Positions 35,129 through 44,450 of a stretch of DNA of 64,000 nucleotides are shown here, piece by piece. The notes beneath the pieces are model-generated. The model worked only from the letters and a program-made list of their open reading frames with translations, ran no database searches and was not told where the DNA came from. The position numbers were made by a program, and so were the translations under genes. Numbering within the stretch: the first letter of the stretch is position 1; each line of letters begins with the position of its first letter. Source of the stretch: Kitasatospora sp. GP82 (GTDB lineage: Bacteria; Actinomycetota; Actinomycetes; Streptomycetales; Streptomycetaceae); the NCBI RefSeq assembly GCF_029892105.1, contig NZ_JARZAJ010000016.1, positions 124,001 to 188,000 of the forward strand. Direction: 5' to 3'.

Positions 35129-36136
35129 ATGGCGCAGCTGGACAGGGCAGTGACACCCCAGGACGGTGAGGGCGACCCCGCCTCCTCGGGTGCCACCGGC
35201 CGCCGAGTGCGCCCCGAATGGCGCCGCGGCTGGATCATTGCGGCGCTCGCCGTCCTCACCGCCGGGCTGCTCGCCCTCCACTCCTCGGTGCCCAACTCGC
35301 TGGGCAACCTGGGCAGTCTGCTGGAGACCTTCCTTCCCTGGGTCGGGCTGACGGTGCCGCTGCTGCTGGTCGCCGCCCTGCTGCGGCGCTCGGCGACCGC
35401 GCTGGCGGCGGTGCTGCTGCCGACCATCGTCTGGCTCAACATGTTCGGCGGCCTGCTGTTCGACAAGAGCAGCGGCAAGGGCGACTTCACCGTCCTCACC
35501 CACAACGTGGCCGCCGCGAACAGCGACCCGGCGGGGACCGTCCGGATGCTGAACAACTCCGGTGCGCAGATCGTCGCGCTGGAGGAGCTGGCCGCACAGG
35601 CCGTCCCGACGTACAGCAGCGGGCTGGCCGCCGCCTACCCGTACCACGCGGTCGAGAACACCGTCGGACTCTGGTCGAAGTACCCGCTCGGCGACGTCTC
35701 CGGGGTGGACATCAAGATTGGCTGGACCCGGGCCTTCCGTGCCACCGTGACCACCCCGCAGGGCCCGCTCGCGGTGTACGTCGCGCATCTGCCCTCCGTG
35801 CGGGTGAAGTCCGACGCGGGCTTCACCGCGGGCCGGCGGGATGTCAGCGCACAGGCGCTCGGCGATGCCATCGAGGCGGAGCCGCTGAAGCGGGTCCTGC
35901 TGCTCGGAGACCTCAACGGCACCGTGAACGACCGCAGCCTGGCCCCGATCACCGCCCAGATGCGCTCGGCCCAGGGTGCCGCCGGGGACGGCTTCGGCTT
36001 CAGCTGGCCCGCGTCCTTCCCGATGGCCCGGATCGACCAGATCCTCAGCAAGGGCGGCCTCAAGCCCACCGACGCCTGGACCCTCCCGGCCGACGGCAGC
36101 GACCACCGCGCCGTCGCTGCCGCCTTCAGGTACTGA
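35129..36136 (+). CDS. Membrane-anchored endonuclease/exonuclease/phosphatase family protein
   Basis: 335 residues. Three hydrophobic helices in the first 110 residues are followed by an EEP-fold domain: VLTHNVAAANSDPAG, IVALEELAAQAV (catalytic Glu), VYVAHLPSV, LLLGDLNGTVND (Asp and Asn) and GSDHRAVAA (Asp and His). The active site would face outside the cell. Possible substrates are lipid phosphates or nucleic acids; the family does not settle it. Not in an operon. Confidence 0.85.
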   Translation: MAQLDRAVTPQDGEGDPASSGATGRRVRPEWRRGWIIAALAVLTAGLLALHSSVPNSLGNLGSLLETFLPWVGLTVPLLLVAALLRRSATALAAVLLPTIVWLNMFGGLLFDKSSGKGDFTVLTHNVAAANSDPAGTVRMLNNSGAQIVALEELAAQAVPTYSSGLAAAYPYHAVENTVGLWSKYPLGDVSGVDIKIGWTRAFRATVTTPQGPLAVYVAHLPSVRVKSDAGFTAGRRDVSAQALGDAIEAEPLKRVLLLGDLNGTVNDRSLAPITAQMRSAQGAAGDGFGFSWPASFPMARIDQILSKGGLKPTDAWTLPADGSDHRAVAAAFRY

Positions 36137-36396
36137 TCGGGGCAGTGCGCCTCCTCGTTGCCTCTGACCGCGCCCGTCTGGCCAGGTCGTGAGGGACCCC
36201 GCCCTCCCGGGGCCGGACCACGGACGTGATCCGTGTCGCCGCCCGGTCGCGGAAGCGGGCGACCAGTGCGCCCGAGACCGTTCGGGGCGTGCCAGTGCGC
36301 GGAGTCAACTCCTGTCTCACTGCCGAGGAACGGCAGTTGTACCGGCTGTCTCAGCCTGTCCCGCCTGCTCGATCCATCCGCGTCCCAGGTCGGGAG

Positions 36397-36579
36397 CAGC
36401 AGGCGGCCCCCTTCCCACTCGCGCCGGCCGAGCGGCTGCGCTCCGAATGGCTGCTGCCCGGCCACGGCGATCGCAAGCGGCTTCCGGCCGACGAAATGTC
36501 CCGGCGGCTGCGGGAGTTGACTGCTCGTACTAGTGAACTCCGGCCGCGGGCGGTCGACTTCACGGCCCTTTGCTGGTGA
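36397..36579 (+). pseudogene. C-terminal relic of a metallo-beta-lactamase-fold hydrolase
   Basis: The last 61 codons read SEWLLPGHGDRKRLPADEMS and ELRPRAVDFTALCW, the usual C-terminus of streptomycete MBL-fold hydrolases (final His motif PGHG). The HxHxDH metal site that should be upstream is absent. About 260 bp before it hold no recognisable coding. Confidence 0.6.
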
Positions 36580-36632
36580 GCAGATGACGGCTGCCGGTGC
36601 GCCCCGGCGGGCGGGGGCGCACCGGCAGGACG

Positions 36633-38387
36633 TCAGCCCCGCCGCCAGCGGTTGGTGATGGGCAGCCGGCGGTCGCGGCCGAAGCCCTTGGCGGAGATCT
36701 TGGGGCCCGGCGGGTACTGGCGGCGCTTGTACTCCGCGGTGTCGACCAGCCGCACGATGCGGTCGACCAGGGCGGGGTCGAACCCGGCGGCGACAATCGC
36801 GTCACGGCCCTGGTCGCCCTCGATGTAGTGGTCGAGGACGGTGTCCAGCAGGTCGTAGTCGGGCAGCGAGTCGGTGTCCACCTGGTCGGGGCGCAGCTCG
36901 GCAGACGGGGGCTTGGAGATGGTGTTCTCCGGGATCGGCGGGACTTCGCCGTGCCCGGTGGCCTCCTCGTTGCGCCAGGTGGCCAGGCGGAAGATCAGCG
37001 ACTTGTAGACGTCCTTGATCGGCCCGTACGCGCCGACCGAGTCGCCGTAGAGGGTGGAGTAGCCGACCGCCAGCTCGCTCTTGTTGCCGGGGGCCAGGAC
37101 GATGTGCCCCTCCTGGTTGGAGATGGCCATCAGCAGGGTGCCGCGCAGCCGGGACTGGAGGTTCTCCTCCGCCAGGCCGCTCAGGCCGAGCGACTCCATG
37201 TAGGCGTCGAACATCGGGGCGATGGAGACGGTGCGGAAGTTGAGCCCGGTGCGCCTGGCCAGCTCGGCGGCGTCGTCCTTGGAGTGCTGCGAGGAGTAGC
37301 GGCTGGGCATCGAGACGCAGTGCACGTTCTCGGCGCCGACGGCGTCCACCGCGATGGCGGCGACCAGGGCGGAGTCGATACCGCCGGAGAGGCCGATCAG
37401 CACGGACTTGAAGCCGTTCTTGCGGACGTACGCCCGGGTGCCGGCCACCAGGGCCTGGTAGATCTCGGCCTCGTCGCTGATCCGGGGGGCGATCGGGGCC
37501 TCGGCGGGCGCGGCGGGCGCGGGCCGGACGTCGCCGCCCAGCTCGGTGCGGACCAGCCGGAGGCCGTCGCTGAGCAGCAGCCCGTCGGTCTGGTCCGAGG
37601 AAGCCGCGGGCAGGTCCAGGTCGAGCAGTATCAGGTTCTCCTCGAACTGCGGCGCCCGCGCCAGCACTTCGCCCTCGGCCGAGACCACCAGGGAGTCGCC
37701 GTCGAAGACCAGCTCGTCCTGCGCGCCGACCATGTTGAGGTAGGCCAGCGGGCAGCCGGCCTCGGCGGCCCGGCGCTGGACCAGCTCAAGCCGGACGTCG
37801 TCCTTGTTCCGCTCGTACGGAGAGCCGTTGATCACCAGCAGCAGTCCGGCCCCGGCCTCGCCGGCCGCGGTGACCCGGCCGCCCTCCTGCCAGATGTCCT
37901 CGCAGATGGCCAGTGCGACATCCACGCCGTGCAGGCGGAGCACGGACAGCTGGTTGCCGGGGACGAAGTAGCGGTACTCGTCGAAGACGCCGTAGTTGGG
38001 CAGGTAGTGCTTGGCGAAACGGTTCACCACCTGGCCCCTGTGCAGCACGGCGGCGCAGTTCTGCGGGGAACCGGCCGGGCGGCCGGCCCTGGGCACGTCG
38101 TGCTCGGAGCGGCCGAGGTAGCCGAGGACCACCGGCAGCTCGCCCAGTCCCTCGGCGGCGAGCCGTTCGGCCAGCTCGACCAGGGCGGCCCTGGACGCCT
38201 CGACGAAGGAGCTGCGCAGGGCGAGGTCCTCGACCGGGTATCCGGTCAGGGTCATCTCGGGGAAGGCGACCAGCTGGGCGCCTGCCTCGGCAGCCTGCCT
38301 GGTCCAGCGCACCACCTCATCGCTGTTGCGGGCGAGGTCGCCGACCCAGGGGTCGATCTGGCTCAGGGCGAGACGGAGATTGGGCAT
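36633..38387 (-). CDS. nadE: Glutamine-dependent NAD+ synthetase
   Basis: 584 residues, two domains. The N-terminal nitrilase-type glutaminase (1-270) has catalytic Glu in AFPEMTLTGYP, Lys in FAKHYLPNYG and Cys in LAICEDIWQE. The C-terminal synthetase has the PP-loop LIGLSGGIDSALV and the NAD-site segments APGNKSELAVGYSTLYGD and RPDQVDTDSLPDYD. It completes NAD from nicotinate adenine dinucleotide using glutamine nitrogen. In streptomycetes it usually lies close to glnA2 and glnE, as here. Confidence 0.95.
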   Translation of the reverse strand: MPNLRLALSQIDPWVGDLARNSDEVVRWTRQAAEAGAQLVAFPEMTLTGYPVEDLALRSSFVEASRAALVELAERLAAEGLGELPVVLGYLGRSEHDVPRAGRPAGSPQNCAAVLHRGQVVNRFAKHYLPNYGVFDEYRYFVPGNQLSVLRLHGVDVALAICEDIWQEGGRVTAAGEAGAGLLLVINGSPYERNKDDVRLELVQRRAAEAGCPLAYLNMVGAQDELVFDGDSLVVSAEGEVLARAPQFEENLILLDLDLPAASSDQTDGLLLSDGLRLVRTELGGDVRPAPAAPAEAPIAPRISDEAEIYQALVAGTRAYVRKNGFKSVLIGLSGGIDSALVAAIAVDAVGAENVHCVSMPSRYSSQHSKDDAAELARRTGLNFRTVSIAPMFDAYMESLGLSGLAEENLQSRLRGTLLMAISNQEGHIVLAPGNKSELAVGYSTLYGDSVGAYGPIKDVYKSLIFRLATWRNEEATGHGEVPPIPENTISKPPSAELRPDQVDTDSLPDYDLLDTVLDHYIEGDQGRDAIVAAGFDPALVDRIVRLVDTAEYKRRQYPPGPKISAKGFGRDRRLPITNRWRRG

Positions 38388-38632
38388 GCCACGAGTGTAA
38401 TCGTCTAACTGACGCTATGTCGCGGGCGGGGTGCGTCACCCGGGCCGGGTGGCCGTCGGAGAGCCGGACAGGTGTCGGCAAGCCGGTCCGGATCCGCCAT
38501 GATGGGGGCAAGCCGCATTCGTCAGCCGGTTCGTCAGCCGCTTTCGAGGTCCGTCGGGTGCTTCGTCGAGCACTCCCGTGGAGTGCTTCCGTGCGTAACA
38601 CGAACGTAAAGAGCAGAGGTGAGACTGTCCCC

Positions 38633-39994
38633 ATGGGCAAGCAGCAGGAGTTCGTGCTTCGTACGCTCGAAGAGCGTGACATCCGTTTTGTCCGGCTGTG
38701 GTTCACCGATGTACTCGGGTTCCTCAAGTCGGTCGCAGTGGCTCCCGCCGAACTGGAGCAGGCCTTCGAGGAAGGCATCGGCTTCGACGGCTCGGCGATC
38801 GAGGGCTTCGCCCGGGTGTACGAGTCCGACATGATCGCCAAGCCGGACCCGACCACCTTCCAGATACTGCCCTGGCGCTCGGAGACCCCGGGCACCGCGC
38901 GGATGTTCTGCGACATTCTGATGCCGGACGGCTCGCCCTCGTACGCCGATCCGCGCTTTGTGCTCAAGCGCACCCTGGAGAAGGCCTCCGACCTGGGCTT
39001 CACCTTCTACACCCACCCGGAGATCGAGTTCTTCCTGCTGAAGAACCTCCCCGGTGACGGCACCGCGCCGATCCCCGCCGACCAGTCCGGTTACTTCGAC
39101 CACACCCCGCGCGGCGTCGGCCACGACTTCCGCCGCCAGGCGATCACCATGCTGGAGTCGATGGGCATCTCGGTGGAGTTCTCCCACCACGAGGGCGCCC
39201 CCGGCCAGCAGGAGATCGACCTGCGCTACGCCGACGCGCTCTCCACCGCCGACAACATCATGACCTTCCGCCTGGTCATGAAGGAGGTCGCGCTGGAGCA
39301 GGGCGTCCACGCCAGCTTCATGCCCAAGCCCTTCTCCGACCACCCCGGCTCGGGCATGCACACCCATGTCTCGCTCTTCGAGGGCGACCGCAACGCCTTC
39401 CACGAGTCCGGCGCCGAGTACCAGCTCTCCAAGGTCGGCCGCTCCTTCATCGCCGGCCTGCTGCGGCACGCCGCCGAGACCGCCGCCGTCACCAACCAGT
39501 GGGTCAACTCCTACAAGCGGATCTGGGGCGGCTCGCAGCGCACGGCAGGCGCGGGCGGCGAGGCCCCCTCCTACATCTGCTGGGGCCACAACAACCGCTC
39601 GGCGCTGATCCGCGTCCCGATGTACAAGCCGGGCAAGCAGGGCTCCACCCGCGTCGAGGTCCGCTCCCTGGACACCGGCTGCAACCCCTACCTGGCGTAC
39701 GCCGTCACCCTCGCCGCAGGCCTCAAGGGCATCGAGGAGGGCTACGAGCTCCCGGCCGGTGCGGACGACGACGTCTGGGCGCTCTCCGACGCCGAGCGCC
39801 GGGCGATGGGCATCCAGCCCATGCCGCAGAACCTCGGCGAGGCGATCGACCTGATGCAGCGCAGCGAACTGGTCGCCGAGACCCTCGGTGAGCACGTCTT
39901 CGACTTCTTCCTGCGCAACAAGCGCCAGGAGTGGGAGGAGTACCGCTCCGAGGTTACCCCGTTCGAGCTGCGCAAGAACCTCCAGGTGCTGTAA
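38633..39994 (+). CDS. glnA2: Glutamine synthetase-like protein, GlnA2 type
   Basis: 453 residues. GS fold marks are EGIGFDGSAIEGFARVYESD, the metal-site Glu in THPEIEFFLLKN, and Gly-rich GMHTHVSLF and NPYLAYAV segments. The adenylylation Tyr region of GlnA1 is not conserved. Length (453) and the neighbourhood (nadE, glnE) match GlnA2, which in S. coelicolor acts on polyamines rather than ammonium. ATG at 38633. The last 29 codons lie in the duplicated attachment site of an integrated element, so the 3' end now carried is partly element-derived, with the protein sequence preserved (one synonymous T/C change). Confidence 0.9.
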   Translation: MGKQQEFVLRTLEERDIRFVRLWFTDVLGFLKSVAVAPAELEQAFEEGIGFDGSAIEGFARVYESDMIAKPDPTTFQILPWRSETPGTARMFCDILMPDGSPSYADPRFVLKRTLEKASDLGFTFYTHPEIEFFLLKNLPGDGTAPIPADQSGYFDHTPRGVGHDFRRQAITMLESMGISVEFSHHEGAPGQQEIDLRYADALSTADNIMTFRLVMKEVALEQGVHASFMPKPFSDHPGSGMHTHVSLFEGDRNAFHESGAEYQLSKVGRSFIAGLLRHAAETAAVTNQWVNSYKRIWGGSQRTAGAGGEAPSYICWGHNNRSALIRVPMYKPGKQGSTRVEVRSLDTGCNPYLAYAVTLAAGLKGIEEGYELPAGADDDVWALSDAERRAMGIQPMPQNLGEAIDLMQRSELVAETLGEHVFDFFLRNKRQEWEEYRSEVTPFELRKNLQVL

Positions 39995-40001
39995 CCGCAG
40001 G
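39908..40001. repeat. attL: left copy of the 94-bp attachment repeat
   Basis: Matches 56586-56679 over 94 bp with one difference (T at 39955, C at 56633). The 46 bp right of the mismatch are identical and must contain the crossover. It covers the last 29 codons and stop of glnA2 plus 7 bp. Confidence 0.9.
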
Positions 40002-40030
40002 TCATGGTACTTCTCGGAGTGGGCGAGCGC

Positions 40031-40063
40031 CCCGGGCCAGCGGAGGCAATCCACTGGCCCGGG
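40031..40063 (-). terminator. Terminator of int / element edge
   Basis: Perfect 10-bp arms (CCCGGGCCAG / CTGGCCCGGG) just after the integrase stop, between int and attL. It also shields glnA2 from element transcription. Confidence 0.75.
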
Positions 40064-40088
40064 AGCGGGTTCACCCGCCCTGGGCCGT

Positions 40089-41348
40089 CTAGGGGCCGTC
40101 CGGCTTGGAACTCGCCGCCCAACCGAGCGCCTCGTAGAGCTTGTCGACCGCCCGGCGGGTCCGACCGTCGCTGCTCGGCATCAGGTGCGTATAGACCCGG
40201 AGCGTGAACCCGGGGTCGGAGTGCCCGAGGTATCCGCTCAGCGCCTTGATGCTCTCGCCGGCGTCCAGCAGGACGGAGGCGTAGAAGTGCCGCAGGGCAT
40301 GCATGCCGTCCTCGCGGGCGGCTTGGTGCCGTTGGCCTCTCTCCGGCTCCGGGATGACCCCGGCGGCCACCAGGGCGGGCTTCCACGCGTAGGTGTTGAA
40401 GTCGCTCCGCCTAACGGCCCCGCCCTCTTCACGGGAGAACAGGAGCGGCTTAGTTAGCGGTGGCCCGTCCGGGGTCAGCCACGGCAAGGTGACCTCCACG
40501 GGCGGGAACTCCTCGGCGTGGGCCTTGAAGGCGTGTGCCACGCGCTCCGGCAGAGGGACGTCCCGGACCTTGCCACGCTTCGGCGGGGCGAAGACCAGGT
40601 GTCCGCCGACGTCCTTCACCTGGTAGCCCACGTGCAGCCACCCTGTGTCGAACCCGACCTCGTCCACCGGCAGTCCGAACACCTCGCCCTGCCGCAGCCC
40701 GCAGCCGCCAGCCGCATCGGTCATGGCCCGGTAGCGCTCCGGGAGTCCGGCGCGGACGGCCTGCACCCGCTCCGGCAGCCACGGATGCACCCGTCCCGGC
40801 GCCCTGCTGGGCGCGGTGACCGAGCGGGAGCGGCAGGGGTTGGTGCGCCGGATCTCATCCTCGATGGCGGCGGTGAAGATGCCGGAGACGTTGCCGAAGA
40901 TGACCCGACGGTAGGACGACGCCGGGACCGCCTTCTCCAGCTCGCTCAGCCACTCCCGGATATGCGAGGGCTGGAACGAGTCCATCGGACGCGAACCCAG
41001 GTAGGGGATCGCGTGGCGCCGAATCTGGGCCTCGACGGAGGAACGGGTGTTCAGATCGGTGGTCTGCGACGCCAGCCACTTCTCGGCGAACTGACCGAAG
41101 GTCACCCGGGCGGCCTTGGGGTCGATGTACTGCCCGCGCGACATATCGGCCTCGATGTGGGCCAACCACTGTTCTGCCAGGCGCTTTTGACGGTCGGGGA
41201 ACGACTTGCTCTTCTCGGTGCCGTCGGGACCGACATAGCGGGCCCGATAACGTGACCCGAGGCCGTGGCGGTCGGCCTTGACACGACGGGGCTTGCCGTC
41301 GGGGCCGGTCTCGGTCTTGTACCAGCGGTCCTGGATGTGTCCGGCCAT
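40089..41348 (-). CDS. int: Tyrosine recombinase (integrase)
   Basis: 419 residues. A SAM-like N-terminal domain (VTFGQFAEKWLASQTTDL) precedes the catalytic domain with Arg in GGCGLRQGEVFG, His-x-x-Arg in MHALRHFYASVL, His in YLGHSDPGFTL and the nucleophilic Tyr in RVYTHLMP. It would catalyse integration at the glnA2 3' end and, with Xis, excision. The stop is 87 bp from attL, the usual AICE arrangement. ATG 41348 is 3 bases after the xis stop, so the two form an operon. Confidence 0.95.
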   Translation of the reverse strand: MAGHIQDRWYKTETGPDGKPRRVKADRHGLGSRYRARYVGPDGTEKSKSFPDRQKRLAEQWLAHIEADMSRGQYIDPKAARVTFGQFAEKWLASQTTDLNTRSSVEAQIRRHAIPYLGSRPMDSFQPSHIREWLSELEKAVPASSYRRVIFGNVSGIFTAAIEDEIRRTNPCRSRSVTAPSRAPGRVHPWLPERVQAVRAGLPERYRAMTDAAGGCGLRQGEVFGLPVDEVGFDTGWLHVGYQVKDVGGHLVFAPPKRGKVRDVPLPERVAHAFKAHAEEFPPVEVTLPWLTPDGPPLTKPLLFSREEGGAVRRSDFNTYAWKPALVAAGVIPEPERGQRHQAAREDGMHALRHFYASVLLDAGESIKALSGYLGHSDPGFTLRVYTHLMPSSDGRTRRAVDKLYEALGWAASSKPDGP

Positions 41349-41351
41349 AGG

Positions 41352-41606
41352 TCAGGCAGCCTCTCGGGTCTGGTTGGCCACCCACTGGGCAACCTCGGTG
41401 GGGTCGTAGCGGAGGTGCCGGCCGACACGGAAGCCGGGCGGACCGGTGCGCTTGCGGCGCCACTGGTAGACGGTCTCCAGCGGAACCTGGAAGATCTCGG
41501 CGATGTCCTCGGGTTCGAGGTACCGGGCGGGTAGGGGCTGCGGTGAACCAGGAGCGCTGGCTTGGTCGAGCGCTGCCTTCACACGTGGGGTGCCGCGAGT
41601 TGCCAC
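41352..41606 (-). CDS. xis: Excisionase / MerR-like DNA-binding protein
   Basis: 84 residues with a MerR-type helix-turn-helix used by AICE excisionases: YLEPEDIAEIFQVPLETVYQ and WRRKRTGPPGFRVGRHLRY, then a helix ending VANQTREAA. The start is the GTG at 41606, with AAGGAGG 6 bases upstream; a longer frame exists but lacks a site. It lies directly before int. Xis proteins bend DNA at the attachment arms to favour excision. Confidence 0.85.
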   Translation of the reverse strand: MATRGTPRVKAALDQASAPGSPQPLPARYLEPEDIAEIFQVPLETVYQWRRKRTGPPGFRVGRHLRYDPTEVAQWVANQTREAA

Positions 41607-41639
41607 GGCCGCCTCCTTCTGCGGTGACTGCGCACCGCT

Positions 41640-41751
41640 GGGACAGTCCCCAGAAGGCTGTCCCAGCGGTGTCACTGGGGTTTGTGCTGGTGAGAGCGGG
41701 TGCAGGGACAGCGGGACAGCTGGGACAGTGCGCCCAGGTGTGGACTGTCCC
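41640..41751. repeat. GGGACAG heptamer cluster at the xis-int promoter
   Basis: Six exact copies of GGGACAG or its complement CTGTCCC in 112 bp: 41640, 41658, 41705, 41713, 41722 and 41745. The gap lies between the RepA-like gene and xis and should hold the xis-int promoter. A second cluster lies near attR (56294-56389). Confidence 0.8.
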
Positions 41752-42848
41752 TACGGCTCAGGCACGGTGTAGGAGCCGCTGGCGTCCGCGTGCAGCTGGC
41801 CGGCCTCGGCCATCCGCGCGCAGGTTCGACGGGTGTTGTCGTAGGCCAGGCCGGTGGCTTCGGCGATCTCCTTGGGCTTCGCCCCGGGGTGTGCGCGGAC
41901 GTGGGCGAGGATCGTGCTGCGGGTGTCACCGACGGTGTGGTCGCTCGCCGGACCGTTGAGCAGCAGCCAGTTACCGCTCTCGGGCTGGAAGCTGAGGGCG
42001 TGTTCGGCTTCGTCCACGTCTCGGCCGGTGATGTGCAGGACGCCGTCGGCCTTTCCGCGCGAGCGCTTGAGGACGAGGGTGGCGTCCGCCGCGCCGGCCA
42101 GGCCGTTGGTGCCGGAGACCTCGGCGAGGAAGTCGTCCGAGCCCATCTTGCGGACGTGGTGGACGAGGATCGTGGCCACCGAGTGGCGGTCGGCGACCTG
42201 TTTGACGTAGCCGATGGCGGCGTAGTCGGCGTCGTAGGCGGCCACGCCGGGCGCGGAGGTGCCCCGGACCTTGGCGAAGACGTCGATGACGATCAGCCGG
42301 GCCCCGGGGTTGGCGGTGAGCCACCGGTCCAGCGCCTCGGCCCCGCCCCGGGGCAGGGGCGGGAACTCGGTGACGATCGTCAGCTCCCGGGGCGCGTCGC
42401 GCCCGGCCAGGAGCTTGCCCATGCGGGTCTTGAGACGGCGCGGAGTGTCCTCCAGCGCGAGGTAGAGGACGGGGCCGGGCTCGACCGTGATACTGCCGAA
42501 GGCCGGGCGGCCGGCGGCCACGTCCAAGGCTAGGCCCAGGGAGAGCCAGGACTTGCCAACCTTCGGAGGCCCGGCCAGCAGGCTGACGCCTTCAGCGAAG
42601 AACCCGGGCACAGCCCACCGGGGTTCGGGGAAGTCGGTGGCCATGAGATCGGCGGCGTTCCACACGCTCTGCGGCCTGGCCGGGGACGCGGGCGCCGGGG
42701 CGGTGCTGGGCGGGGCCGGGAGTGCCCCGGACCAGGGGTCGGCCCCGGGGTCGGGTTCGTCGGGCCACGGCACCTCGGCTTCGCCGTCGGCCACGACGCG
42801 CAGACGGGGACCGGGCCGGGCCGTTTCCGGGTCGGCGGGACGGGTCAT
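41751..42848 (-). CDS. RepA-like AAA ATPase (AICE replication helicase)
   Basis: 365 residues. After a Pro-rich N-terminus comes the RecA-like ATPase: Walker A LLAGPPKVGKSWLS, Walker B ARLIVIDVFAKV, and sensor TILVHHVRKM. The C-terminal 60 residues look like a winged helix (KPKEIAEATGLAYDNTRRTC). This is the RepA/RSF1010-type hexameric helicase module usually paired with a primase. Its ATG overlaps the primase stop (ATGA), so they are co-translated. It would unwind the element origin during its plasmid phase. Confidence 0.85.
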   Translation of the reverse strand: MTRPADPETARPGPRLRVVADGEAEVPWPDEPDPGADPWSGALPAPPSTAPAPASPARPQSVWNAADLMATDFPEPRWAVPGFFAEGVSLLAGPPKVGKSWLSLGLALDVAAGRPAFGSITVEPGPVLYLALEDTPRRLKTRMGKLLAGRDAPRELTIVTEFPPLPRGGAEALDRWLTANPGARLIVIDVFAKVRGTSAPGVAAYDADYAAIGYVKQVADRHSVATILVHHVRKMGSDDFLAEVSGTNGLAGAADATLVLKRSRGKADGVLHITGRDVDEAEHALSFQPESGNWLLLNGPASDHTVGDTRSTILAHVRAHPGAKPKEIAEATGLAYDNTRRTCARMAEAGQLHADASGSYTVPEP

Positions 42849-43732
42849 GCGGCGACCGTGCGGGGGCGCCGCGCTCCGGCCCGCAGACCGGAGGCGATGG
42901 TGCGCACGGCCTTGGCCGGGGCATGGTCCACGCGGGCAGCGGCGTCGAGGAGCCAGCCGGTGACCTCGGCCTCGGTCAGCTCGCCACCGGCCACGAACTG
43001 GCCGAGGGCGACAGCGGACAGGTAGAGCGCGTCGTTGTGATGGTCGGCCGCGCCGGTGATGGTGGCCAGCTGCCGCTCCACCGCGCTCTTCAGGTAGGCG
43101 GTGCGCCGGTCGACGGCCTTGAGCGGCACCGCGACGGGCCGCTGCGGAGGCAATGGGGCCGGGACGAGCAACTCGGTGAGCCAGCCCGGCAACGGCGCCA
43201 CCGGAGCGTCACGGATGGTCTCGTAGGCGCCGCTGGCGGTGATGCTGCCCGCGCCGACCACCAGTCCGCCACCGGCCCGGGTATCGACCTTCCAGCCGAG
43301 CCCGCGCCCACAGTGCCCACTGGTGTTGCGCAGGGCCAGGCCCGGCGACACGGCGAAGTACAGGTGGGTACTGCCACCGGGGCTGGCGTTGGTGAACGTG
43401 CCGTCCGGGTACGGCTGGCCGTGCTGCTCGCACAGCGCGGCCAACACGTCATGCCCGCTGGTGATACCCGGCAGCGCCCACTGCGGCGGCGGCACGTCCT
43501 CCGGCCCCTTGGGCATATCGAGGTCGATGACGTTCAGCCCGGACGGGCCGCACGCGATCCCCACGTTGTACGGGCGATGCGTCCAGCACCGTCGAATCCG
43601 CTCGGGATCGGTGGTGGCGCGCTGCTCCCAGTTCTTGATGGCGGGGATCTTCTCGCCGGGGATCAGGGGGAAGACGTGCCAGTTGCGCTCGGCGGCGGTG
43701 AGGGCGGCGGCCAGCAGCAGGTTTGCGGGCAC
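42845..43732 (-). CDS. Bifunctional DNA primase/polymerase (Prim-Pol, RepPP-like)
   Basis: 295 residues. Prim-Pol motifs: NWHVFPLIPGEKIPAIKNW, then NVGIACGPSGLNVIDLDMPK with the catalytic DLD, and STHLYFAVSPG (His). The C-terminal 100 residues are helical (VERQLATITGAADHHNDALY) as in primases fused to helicase-recruiting domains. Prim-Pols of this type start replication of several AICE families. It is translationally coupled to the ATPase gene. Confidence 0.9.
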   Translation of the reverse strand: MPANLLLAAALTAAERNWHVFPLIPGEKIPAIKNWEQRATTDPERIRRCWTHRPYNVGIACGPSGLNVIDLDMPKGPEDVPPPQWALPGITSGHDVLAALCEQHGQPYPDGTFTNASPGGSTHLYFAVSPGLALRNTSGHCGRGLGWKVDTRAGGGLVVGAGSITASGAYETIRDAPVAPLPGWLTELLVPAPLPPQRPVAVPLKAVDRRTAYLKSAVERQLATITGAADHHNDALYLSAVALGQFVAGGELTEAEVTGWLLDAAARVDHAPAKAVRTIASGLRAGARRPRTVAA

Positions 43733-43760
43733 GGGGGTCTCCTTCCGGGGAGTGCTGGGT

Positions 43761-43795
43761 CCCGGGGGTGAGCTGGTGGGCGGCTCACCCCCGGG
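43761..43795 (-). terminator. Terminator-like hairpin
   Basis: Perfect 13-bp arms (CCCGGGGGTGAGC / GCTCACCCCCGGG) with a 9-base loop between the small gene at 43802 and the Prim-Pol gene. It splits the replication genes from the upstream small genes. Confidence 0.75.
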
Positions 43796-43801
43796 AGCGG
43801 G

Positions 43802-44074
43802 TCAGGTGGCGGGGCCGAGGTCGAGGTCGAGGGATAGCTGGCCGTCGACCTCGGTCGTCGGCTCGGGCGGCATGAGGTCGTCCAGGGCGGCGCGGTGCCG
43901 GCGGTCGTCGTCGGGGCAGATGACGCGCTGGTCGGCGGTGATCAGCCAGCCGCACTGGCGGGCGTTGTCGGCGGCGATCTGCCGGGTGTCGTAGAGGGGG
44001 AGGACGTCGTCGGTGTCCTCGTCGCCGCAGATGTCGCAGGTGACGATGCGGAAGGTGAGGGTGCGGATCGGCAC
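43802..44074 (-). CDS. Small zinc-ribbon-like protein
   Basis: 90 residues. A CxxC pair (VTCDICGDEDTDD) and a later Cys in ARQCGWLI and VICPDDDRRHR suggest a zinc ribbon. Similar Cys-containing small proteins occur in AICEs next to replication genes. Function unknown. Confidence 0.65.
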   Translation of the reverse strand: MPIRTLTFRIVTCDICGDEDTDDVLPLYDTRQIAADNARQCGWLITADQRVICPDDDRRHRAALDDLMPPEPTTEVDGQLSLDLDLGPAT

Positions 44075-44093
44075 GGCGGGTACCTTCCGGGGT

Positions 44094-44450
44094 TCAGAAG
44101 AGGGCGTCCGGCTCGGTGGCCGGGGTGGTGGTCGCGAGGGTCTTGCGGGCGGCTCGCTGGGCGGCGTCGTGGCAGGCCGGGCACCAGGCGGAGAGCCGGG
44201 CCTTGGGCAGGGTGGCGGCCTTGTGCGGGGGCAGGAGGAGGTCGGCGGGCTCGGTGGGGGCGGCGATGAGGTGGACGGTGCCGCCGCCGTGGTGCTGGTT
44301 GTAGCCGCCGTGTTCGCGCGGGCAGCGTCCGCCGTCCTTGGTGTGGTTCTTGCCGCAGGCTCCTCGGCACTGGCAGCGGCCTGCGGCGGCGTTCATGACG
44401 GCCTGCCACAGGCCGGTGTCGGCGAGCGGCGGGATGCGGGCGGTGGTCAT
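44094..44450 (-). CDS. Cys/His-rich protein, HNH-like fold possible
   Basis: 118 residues with paired cysteines (GRCQCRGACGKNH, GGRCPREHGG, LSAWCPACHDAA) and histidines (YNQHHGGGTVHLI), a spacing that could form a treble-clef zinc fold like HNH nucleases. A clear catalytic HNH triad is not evident. It overlaps the methyltransferase gene upstream by ATGA, so it is translated with it. Possible nuclease or DNA-binding role; unproven. Confidence 0.6.
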   Translation of the reverse strand: MTTARIPPLADTGLWQAVMNAAAGRCQCRGACGKNHTKDGGRCPREHGGYNQHHGGGTVHLIAAPTEPADLLLPPHKAATLPKARLSAWCPACHDAAQRAARKTLATTTPATEPDALF